Positions 52,282 to 58,170 of a stretch of DNA of 58,170 bases are shown piece by piece. Position 1 is the first letter of the stretch; each line of letters begins with the position of its first letter. The stretch covers positions 1-58,170 of the forward strand of contig WTGY01000092.1 in assembly GCA_011523365.1 (NCBI GenBank), given 5' to 3'. The notes under the pieces were generated by a model. That model saw only the letters and a program-made list of their open reading frames with translations. It was not told the DNA's origin and did no database searches. This DNA comes from Caldilineaceae bacterium. GTDB taxonomy: Bacteria; Chloroflexota; Anaerolineae; Caldilineales; Caldilineaceae. A program made the position numbers and the translations under genes.

Positions 52282-53094
52282 TCAGCTGTCGGCCTGCCGG
52301 AAGGCGTGGAGAAGCTCGGGCAGCCCGGGGAGAACCAGGTCCGGCCCGGGCACGACCGTGCGGAACTCCTCCTCGGTCGTGATGCCGGTCAGGACGGCGG
52401 CGGTAGGCATTCCCAACTCGATAGCACCGGCGATGTCGGTTTCGTAGCGGTCCCCGACCATCAGTGTCGAGGACGGGGTTGTGCCGAGTTTGTGCATGGC
52501 CTGTTCGAACATGCCGGCGTTTGGTTTGCCGATCACCGTGGGCGTAACGCCGGTGGCCGCCTCCAGGAGGGCCAGCAGTGCGCCGGTGCCGGGAATCTGT
52601 CCCCGTTCGCTGGGGAAGGAGGTGTCGCTGTTGGTGCCGACAAAGCGGGCGCCGGCGCGTATGGCAAGGGTGGCGTCGGCGAGGCGCTCGTAGCGCACGC
52701 TGAAATCGATGCCGGAAACGATCACGTCGGCCATTTGGGCGTCCTCGACCAGGGTAATGCTTTCCTGCTGCAGCGCCCAGCGCAGGCCGTCCTGCCCGAT
52801 CATGAAGGCGCGTACGCCGTCGGGATACTGCTCGGCCAGCCAGCTGGCGGTCGCCAAGGCGCTGCTGAGAATATGCGCTTCGTCGGCGCCAATGCCCATA
52901 CGGGCGATCTTTTCGACGAACTGAACTGGCGTGCGCGAAGAGTTGTTGGTAACGAAGAGCCAGTTTCGATCGGTCGCCTTCAGATAGTCCAGCAGCTCCT
53001 GAACGCCGGGCAGGGGTTCCTCGCCAACATAAACAACGCCGTCCATGTCCAGCAGAACGGCGCGCACATCTTTCAGATTTGCTGTTTGTGCCAT
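52282..53094 (-). CDS. HAD-IIA (NagD-like) sugar-phosphate phosphatase
   Basis: A 270-residue HAD hydrolase. VLLDMDGVVYVG supplies Asp16 (nucleophile) and Asp18 (acid/base); FVTNNSSRT (47-55) is motif II; KPNAGMFEQAM contains the motif III Lys; MVGDRYETDIAGA is motif IV. The C2 cap between motifs II and III is typical of HAD-IIA. Likely substrates are small phosphate esters such as sugar or nucleotide phosphates. I used the ATG at 53094; a longer reading into recJ has no support. It is transcribed after recJ on the same strand with an 89-base gap. Confidence 0.9.
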   Translation of the reverse strand: MAQTANLKDVRAVLLDMDGVVYVGEEPLPGVQELLDYLKATDRNWLFVTNNSSRTPVQFVEKIARMGIGADEAHILSSALATASWLAEQYPDGVRAFMIGQDGLRWALQQESITLVEDAQMADVIVSGIDFSVRYERLADATLAIRAGARFVGTNSDTSFPSERGQIPGTGALLALLEAATGVTPTVIGKPNAGMFEQAMHKLGTTPSSTLMVGDRYETDIAGAIELGMPTAAVLTGITTEEEFRTVVPGPDLVLPGLPELLHAFRQADS

Positions 53095-53183
53095 GGTTGG
53101 GCTCTGTGATCCTTTCAACTGTTCGCCGGAGATCGACTCCGACGGGCGGTGTGCGGCAGCAGACAGCGCCGCTCGTTCCCTGG

Positions 53184-54923
53184 TCAGTTTGCGCTGCTCC
53201 GCAGGTCCTGCACATTGAGCTGCAGAGAGCGTCGCCCCTGCCATTCGTTGACTTCGAGGTGAAAAACGATATCGATCAGGCTGCCATAGTGCAGGTCCCG
53301 GGCCCGACCGCCAAGGCCGAAGCCGATCGCGTCCAACACTTGCGAATAGTCGTGACCGTCGATCGCCATCTTCAGATGCTTACCTCCGCCGACGGTGCGT
53401 GCGTTGCGGACACGGCAGCGTCGGCAGAGGAAGAGACCGGGTTCGTTTTCCTGGCCGACCGGCTCCATGCGGGCGAGCTGGCCCTGCAAGGCCCAGTCGA
53501 TCTGATCGACTGTCAGTTCGGTGTCGATATAGAGGCTGGGCCGCAAATCCTGCAAAGGGCCGAGCTCCTGGGCGGCCATCTCTTCGAGGGCTTCTTGCAA
53601 CGCCGGTAACTGCTCGGTGCGCACCGTGAAGCCGGCCGCGCGGCTGTGGCCGCCGTGGCGCACCAGGAGGGAACTTACCCGATCGAGTGCGGCGATGATG
53701 TTGAATTCGGCGATGCTGCGGGCACTGCCGCGGCAGTTCTCCTCTCCTTGTTCGATAACGACTGCCGGGCGGTAGAACTGATCACTCAGCTTCCCCGCGG
53801 CCAGTCCCACAATTCCGGGTTGAAATTCTTCGCTGGCGACGATCAGAATCGGCGCAGCGGTTGGATCCAGGCCGGCGATCTCTCTTTCGGCGACTGCATA
53901 GGCTTCGGTCGTGAACGCCTGGCGTTGCTGGTTGAGGCGTTCCAGACCGGTTGCCATTTCATAGGCTGTCTCGTATTCATCACAGCGCAGGAGGTCATAG
54001 GCCAACCTGGCGCTGGCCAGACGACCGGCGGCATTGATGCGGGGAGCGATGCGAAAGCTGATTGCGGTGCTGTCGATCGTAGTGGGAGGCACCGAGGCCA
54101 TTTCCATGAGCGCGAACAGCCCCACCCGTTTGCCCTGGCTCAGTTCAGCCAGCCCCCGCCGCACCAACGAGCGATTTTCGCCCTGCAGGGGCATCAGGTC
54201 GGCGACGGTGCCGATGGCCACCAGGTCGAGAAGGGACTGCTCCTCGGCCGCTGCCTCGTCCTCAGAAATTCGGCTCCAGGGCTGCTGAGAAACGGCCCGC
54301 AGGACACCCTGCGCAAGCCGGTAGGCAACACCCACGCCTGCCAGCGGCTGAAACGTCCCCGCGCGGTCATCGCGTCGTGGATTGATCACTGCCAGCGCCG
54401 GCGGCAGGTCAGGACCGATCGTGTGATGGTCGGTGAGGATGACTTCCATCCCCAACTCGGCGGCTTGCGCCACTTCTGCGACGCTGCGAATACCGCAGTC
54501 GACCGTGACCAGCAGGTGGGCGCCCTTGGCGGCGATAGATTTCAGCGCCTCGACATTCAGACCGTAGCCTTCATCCACCCGGTTGGGGATGTAGGCGCCT
54601 ACGAGCGCGCCGGCGCGTTGCAGGGCGGTGGTCATCAGGACCGTGGCGGTAACGCCGTCGGCATCGAAATCCCCGTAGACGCAGATCACTTCACGGGCCT
54701 CGATGGCCTTTAGGATGCGCGCTACGGCAGGCGACATATCGGTCAGGCGGAAAGGATTCTCCTGTACCGCGTCCTCAACCTGCAGGAAGGACTCTATAGC
54801 GGCCCCGTCATGGAGGCCGCGATTGTACAGCACCTGCAACAGCGCCGGATGCTCATGGTTGATATCCAGGAAGCTTTGCGGCGCCGGCGGATAGAAGTTC
54901 CAGTGTTTGTCAGTCGCCGACAA
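53184..54923 (-). CDS. recJ: Single-stranded-DNA-specific exonuclease RecJ
   Basis: A 579-residue 5'-3' ssDNA exonuclease for repair and recombination. ICVYGDFDADGVTA (motif I), TVDCGI and LTDHHTIG (DHH, motif III) supply the metal acids. The C-terminal DHHA1 part holds GHSRAAGFTV, and the end is the OB fold. I chose the TTG at 54923 with GGTGGAG seven bases upstream; a GTG at 55007 lies upstream of the candidate promoter and its added residues look non-coding. Confidence 0.93.
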   Translation of the reverse strand: MSATDKHWNFYPPAPQSFLDINHEHPALLQVLYNRGLHDGAAIESFLQVEDAVQENPFRLTDMSPAVARILKAIEAREVICVYGDFDADGVTATVLMTTALQRAGALVGAYIPNRVDEGYGLNVEALKSIAAKGAHLLVTVDCGIRSVAEVAQAAELGMEVILTDHHTIGPDLPPALAVINPRRDDRAGTFQPLAGVGVAYRLAQGVLRAVSQQPWSRISEDEAAAEEQSLLDLVAIGTVADLMPLQGENRSLVRRGLAELSQGKRVGLFALMEMASVPPTTIDSTAISFRIAPRINAAGRLASARLAYDLLRCDEYETAYEMATGLERLNQQRQAFTTEAYAVAEREIAGLDPTAAPILIVASEEFQPGIVGLAAGKLSDQFYRPAVVIEQGEENCRGSARSIAEFNIIAALDRVSSLLVRHGGHSRAAGFTVRTEQLPALQEALEEMAAQELGPLQDLRPSLYIDTELTVDQIDWALQGQLARMEPVGQENEPGLFLCRRCRVRNARTVGGGKHLKMAIDGHDYSQVLDAIGFGLGGRARDLHYGSLIDIVFHLEVNEWQGRRSLQLNVQDLRSSAN

Positions 54924-54969
54924 AGTGGACTCTCCACCATGAGGGGATGGAAAAAGTGCACAGAACCCA

Positions 54970-54999
54970 ATTATAGTCGAGAGCGCAAAAAATGGGGAA
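54970..54999 (-). promoter_or_regulatory. Candidate promoter of recJ
   Basis: On the minus strand a consensus TATAAT (54970-54975) is 18 bases from a weak TTCCCC (54994-54999). Transcription would start near 54963, about 40 bases before the TTG start, which argues against the upstream GTG. Confidence 0.45.
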
Positions 55000-55000
55000 T

Positions 55001-55029
55001 TTCCCACCCTGATCCGGCTGGGCTACAAT
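55001..55029 (+). promoter_or_regulatory. Candidate promoter of the YprB-type exonuclease gene
   Basis: TTCCCA (55001-55006) and TACAAT (55024-55029) are 17 bases apart. The ATG follows 42 bases later at 55071. It lies back to back with the recJ promoter. Confidence 0.45.
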
Positions 55030-55070
55030 AGGGATCCAGTCTGAACCGATTGCCCTTCAAACCCTTACCG

Positions 55071-56450
55071 ATGTCCGCCATTTCTGAACGATTGCGCCGC
55101 CTGCAAGGATTACGCAGGGGACGAACAGCCGCTGAAGCGGCCGAAACGCGCAAACTGGCGCAGCCCGAGGCGTCAGCGTCCGATTGGGAGACCGAGCTTG
55201 CCGCGCTCGAGGCGCTGGAGGAGGGCGAGACAGTCGAGAACAGCGCCGGCGAGTGTTATCTGGTTACGCGGCATTTCGTTCCATTGGGAGAGGAGGAGAG
55301 TCACCCGCAGGCTATGCGCGAACCCTCTGCGCTCGGCAACCTTCTGGAACGCGATCCATCGGTCCTGGCGCCGCTTTACCCCGCTTACCGGCTGGAGCGC
55401 TGCCCTGACTTTCGCAGAACGGCATTTCTGGATATCGAGACCACGGGTCTGGGCGGCGGGGCCGGCATCTACGCCTTTATGGTAGGGATTGGAACATTCG
55501 AGCCGCAGGAGCGCAATGGGGACTGTCCGGGGGACCGTCTGAACTTTGTGGTGCGCCAGTTATTCATGCGCCATCCCGGTGAAGAGCCGGCCCTGCTGAC
55601 AGCGCTTGCGGACCTTTTGCAGGGCTGCGAGAGCCTGGTGACCTTCAACGGGCGATCTTTCGACGCACCTTTTTTGCGCGGGCGATACCGGTACGCAGGC
55701 CGCTTCCTGCCCGCCGACGTTGGCCCGCCGGAAGCGCTGGACGATGAGACTCCGCATCTCGACCTGCTGCACCCGGCGCGGAGGCTGTGGCGCAAACGCC
55801 TGGGCAGCTGCGCTCTCACCAATCTGGAACGGAGAGTTCTCGGCTATTCCCGCGCAGAGGACGACGTGCCCGGCAGCCTCATCCCGCATTTGTACGCCGA
55901 CTATCTGCACGACGGCGACGGCCGTATGATGCAGCGCGTCTTCTACCACAATCGCGAGGATATTGTCTCGATGGCTGCGCTGGCGGAGGTGGTCTGCGGT
56001 GTATTTGCCGATCCCGTTGCCGCCGGCGCCGGTCATTTGCAGCCGCTCGATCTGCTCAGCATGGCACGGCTGCAGGCGGAACTGGAGCGCCTGGAAAACG
56101 CGGAGATGTTATTTCGCGCCGCGCTGGACCAGCTCAGCGGCCGGGCGCATCTGGCCGAGTCGTTCGACGGATTGGGCCGCTTGCTCAAACGACAGCATCG
56201 CTGGGAAGAGGCGGCAACCGTGTGGCAGCAGTGGCTGACGACCGTGGGGGGGCCGGACAGCCGTCCCTATGTGGAACTGGCGAAGTTTTACGAATGGCAA
56301 AGCGGTGACTTGACGCAGGCGGCGATGTGGACACAATGGGCCTTGCACGAGCAGGAGAAGTCCCCCGCCCGAAACCGGTCCCCTGAGACCCAGAACGAAC
56401 TGCGCCACCGGCTGGCGCGCCTGCAGCGGAAGCTGAGCGCCGGGGGGTGA
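55071..56450 (+). CDS. YprB-type RNase H-like 3'-5' exonuclease with TPR-like tail
   Basis: A 459-residue protein. RTAFLDIETTGLGGGAGIYAF carries the DxE of the DEDD exonuclease fold; LVTFNGRSFDAPFLRGR has motif II; HNREDIVSMAAL has the final Asp of motif III. The last 130 residues (LDLLSMARLQAELERLENAEMLF...GRLLKRQHRWEEAATVWQQWL) are TPR-like helical repeats, a common C-terminal addition in this family. The N-terminal 85 residues are charged and variable. The ATG at 55071 is used. It is divergent from recJ and may act with it in DNA repair, which is inference. Confidence 0.85.
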   Translation: MSAISERLRRLQGLRRGRTAAEAAETRKLAQPEASASDWETELAALEALEEGETVENSAGECYLVTRHFVPLGEEESHPQAMREPSALGNLLERDPSVLAPLYPAYRLERCPDFRRTAFLDIETTGLGGGAGIYAFMVGIGTFEPQERNGDCPGDRLNFVVRQLFMRHPGEEPALLTALADLLQGCESLVTFNGRSFDAPFLRGRYRYAGRFLPADVGPPEALDDETPHLDLLHPARRLWRKRLGSCALTNLERRVLGYSRAEDDVPGSLIPHLYADYLHDGDGRMMQRVFYHNREDIVSMAALAEVVCGVFADPVAAGAGHLQPLDLLSMARLQAELERLENAEMLFRAALDQLSGRAHLAESFDGLGRLLKRQHRWEEAATVWQQWLTTVGGPDSRPYVELAKFYEWQSGDLTQAAMWTQWALHEQEKSPARNRSPETQNELRHRLARLQRKLSAGG

Positions 56451-56506
56451 GCGGGCCGGCGCGATGCGCACGCAGGCGGCGGCGCTTTCCGGGCGTATCG
56501 AATCGA

Positions 56507-56544
56507 GCCGTCCAGGTGTCGCAATACGGACGGCGCCTTTTTTT
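56507..56544 (+). terminator. Rho-independent terminator after the YprB-type gene
   Basis: GCCGTCC (56507-56513) and GGACGGC (56528-56534) form a perfect 7-bp stem with a 14-base loop, followed by GCC and seven T. It lies 57 bases after the stop. The rest of 56451-56825 shows no gene. Confidence 0.75.
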
Positions 56545-56825
56545 CGACTATTTGACAGAGGTGAGGGCGTGGCAGTCCGGAGTCAGGTCGGTTCTTTCGG
56601 CTTCTCAAAGGCGTGTTTTGAGAACAGCCCCCGATCTTCGTCCATCAGAACCGACGGAGCATACGGAAGAAGGACGTTTCTCCACCTGGAAATCTGGAGA
56701 GGGCACGGCGCCGTCAGCCTTCTGCGAGTCCTGCATATAGCAGGCGAGCAAAGGCGCCGGGGGGCACCGGTAGAAAGTCAATACCAGACCGGGTTCCGCC
56801 GAATGGGCCGTCAGATGGGACCACC

Positions 56826-57845
56826 TCAGATGCTGCGGTGGCGGCCGCTCCCGGCATCTTCGAGTCCGCTGTCGATCGAGCTTGTACCGGTCCTGTTAGG
56901 GCGGCCCTCGGAGCGCTTGGAAGACCACTGTGTTGACTCGACTGAGAGTCCAAGCCCTTCAGAAGAGGACCCACTTCCGATGGTCGGCCACTCCGCCTGA
57001 TCTGGGGCGCCCATCTTCATTTCGCCCTCGAAATAGCCGCCTTCTTCGACGATAAACGATGCGGCATGGGACTGGCCCCGCATTTCACCGGAGGAGCGCA
57101 AGTGCAACCGTTCCTCGATGAAAACGTCGCCGGTGACCGAACCGGCGATCTCAATGTTGCGGGCGCGGACGGTGGCCGAAAGTGTTGCATCTTTGGCAAC
57201 GATAACGGTTCCGCGGCAGTCGATCTCCCCTTCCAGGGTTCCTTCGATACGCAGATCTTTTTCTGAACGAAACGTGCCGGTGAAATAGGACTGAGGGCCC
57301 ACAATCGTGTCGGCTGTTCCTTCTTCCGGCGGCGGCTCCTGCCGTTGCGGGCGAGATTGCGGCGGCTGCTGACCTCGGTTGGCGAACGGCGCGTTTTCTC
57401 GGCGGTTCCCACTCATCTGTCGACTTCTCCTCTCATACGATTCGTTCGTTGTGGCCGTAACGTCTTCCTGCGACAGCAGGGATTCCCTCGAAACCGGAGT
57501 TGGGACCTCGACGGGCGGAGGTTCGGGCACCGTCGATTCGGGAGGGGACGGATCCGGCAGAACAGGCGCCGGTATTTCGCCCAAGGCAGGTTCCGGTGCA
57601 GTCAATTCATCCATATCGGGTTCCGGCTCGCCCAATACCGGCTCTGGCGGCGGTTCCGATCGTTCAGGTTCAAGCGGCGATTCCATTGCAGTCTCCGCAC
57701 TCACATCATCTCCGTCGTTTTCGGCAGGCTCGTTTTCTACAGCGTCTTCGCCCGCAGGCTCGTCATCGTCCAAGTCCTGGAGATTACGATAGAGCCACTG
57801 CAAGTCCTCTTCGTCCTGCTTCCTACCACGTTTGAAAAGCGGCAT
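56826..57845 (-). CDS. Bactofilin-family cytoskeletal protein
   Basis: A 339-residue protein. The conserved bactofilin beta-helix is at about 180-280 (VGPQSYFTGTFRSEKDLRIEGTLEGEI, ATVRARNIEIAGSVTGDVFIEERLHL). The N-terminal 165 residues are very acidic and Pro/Glu-rich, probably disordered, with MPLFKRGRKQ as a basic start that may help membrane binding. The C-terminal 55 residues are Ser-rich. Bactofilins polymerise without nucleotides and organise cell shape or envelope machinery. AAGGAGAGG precedes the ATG. The N-terminal extension is much longer than in typical bactofilins (about 120-180 residues in all). Confidence 0.9.
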   Translation of the reverse strand: MPLFKRGRKQDEEDLQWLYRNLQDLDDDEPAGEDAVENEPAENDGDDVSAETAMESPLEPERSEPPPEPVLGEPEPDMDELTAPEPALGEIPAPVLPDPSPPESTVPEPPPVEVPTPVSRESLLSQEDVTATTNESYERRSRQMSGNRRENAPFANRGQQPPQSRPQRQEPPPEEGTADTIVGPQSYFTGTFRSEKDLRIEGTLEGEIDCRGTVIVAKDATLSATVRARNIEIAGSVTGDVFIEERLHLRSSGEMRGQSHAASFIVEEGGYFEGEMKMGAPDQAEWPTIGSGSSSEGLGLSVESTQWSSKRSEGRPNRTGTSSIDSGLEDAGSGRHRSI

Positions 57846-57940
57846 ACATTGCCTCTCCTTTCTCGCCCAGCTCCCCTACAGGTTGGGTTCGATGTCGATG
57901 TATATGAGGAAGACACGCAGCGAAATCCCAGTATCAACCT

Positions 57941-57946
57941 ATTATA
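57941..57946 (-). promoter_or_regulatory. Candidate -10 box of the bactofilin gene
   Basis: A consensus TATAAT on the minus strand, about 95 bases before the start codon. No good -35 is found at 16-18 bases, so only the -10 is proposed. Confidence 0.35.
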
Positions 57947-58000
57947 CAACGAAAAGGCAAATGCACACTTTCCACTTTTTGGCAGGCAGTGTTGAAAGAA

Positions 58001-58170
58001 GGGGTGCATCCCAAAATGGGGGCGAACTTTCACATGTCTTAGTTGGGGTCTGAGCCATGTCCAGCCCACAGATCCAATCTGAGGCCAGGTGAGTGGCTGC
58101 TCTCTCCTGAATTTCCTGGGCGGTCGGCCGCAAGCGGCCTCCCTTGTGCGGGGGCTCCGCCCCCGCAACG
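58001..58170 (-). repeat. Dispersed modular repeat, copy 5 (reverse, cut by window edge)
   Basis: Read on the minus strand it has hairpin H1 (GCGGGGGC-GGA-GCCCCCGC), hairpin H2 as GGCCGC-TT-GCGGCC then GACCGCCC, a short spacer, and TTTTGGGATGCACCCC ending at 58001. The H2 stem differs from the other copies on both arms but still pairs, which points to a conserved structure. It is oriented towards the bactofilin gene. Confidence 0.85.

Noticed and set aside
56464..57000. A 178-residue plus-strand frame between the YprB-type gene and the bactofilin gene
   Set aside because: It runs through a clear terminator and antisense into the bactofilin C-terminus; no RBS.
1..58170. CRISPR array
   Set aside because: The repeats are far apart, of differing length and not separated by regular spacers; no cas gene is present.
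1..58170. Prophage or insertion sequence
   Set aside because: No transposase, integrase or structural phage gene was found; the dispersed repeat carries no gene.

Overview
The window looks like a chromosomal segment of an uncultured, GC-rich bacterium. Gene content points to Chloroflexota (Caldilineae/Anaerolineae-like): two ArnT/PMT-type membrane glycosyltransferases, a mevalonate-type decarboxylase, several TIM-barrel sugar isomerases and MocA-type dehydrogenases, PhyH, DinB and DUF3500 proteins, and many stand-alone accessory genes. This assignment is inferred from gene content; no rRNA or tRNA was found. Every function below is a reading of sequence motifs, not a database search.

Layout. 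0-6.8 kb: membrane glycosyltransferase, M50 protease, HD protein, TyrA-like dehydrogenase, then two exported proteins. 6.8-12.3 kb: single metabolic genes (GNAT, PhyH, two PLP enzymes, 3-hydroxyacyl-CoA dehydrogenase). 12.3-17.9 kb: a minus-strand carbohydrate operon in which a DinB + GH32 pair is tandemly duplicated. 18-26.3 kb: a second large glycosyltransferase, a mannonate-dehydratase-like enzyme, small zinc-ribbon proteins, a small MNT/HEPN toxin-antitoxin and CopG cluster, and three more sugar or uronate enzymes. 26.5-31.1 kb: a lone molybdopterin hydroxylase large subunit, a Uma2 protein and a DUF3500 protein. 31.6-34.4 kb: DHH phosphoesterase, a small acidic protein and a mevalonate-pathway decarboxylase.

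34.5-39.8 kb is the most unusual part. It is a four-gene operon of a vWA protein, a PP2C phosphatase, an atypical kinase with a zinc ribbon, and a 731-residue protein. That protein has two copies of a helical domain, nine exact-length 14-residue coiled-coil repeats and a multi-pass membrane region built from internal repeats. The first three genes match the TerY-P phospho-signalling triad; the fourth looks like an undescribed membrane partner. 40.4-42.4 kb: a TetR regulator and MFS exporter with a palindromic operator at the regulator start. 43.4-57.8 kb is mostly housekeeping: hflX, a D-2-hydroxyacid dehydrogenase, gltA, recG-degV, rpmB, rlmN, a NagD-like HAD, recJ, a YprB-type exonuclease with TPR-like tail, and a bactofilin.

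A modular dispersed repeat occurs five times (both window edges, 4.4, 31.2 and 42.7 kb). It carries two strong hairpins, and the same end always faces the 5' side of the next gene, usually next to a recognisable promoter.
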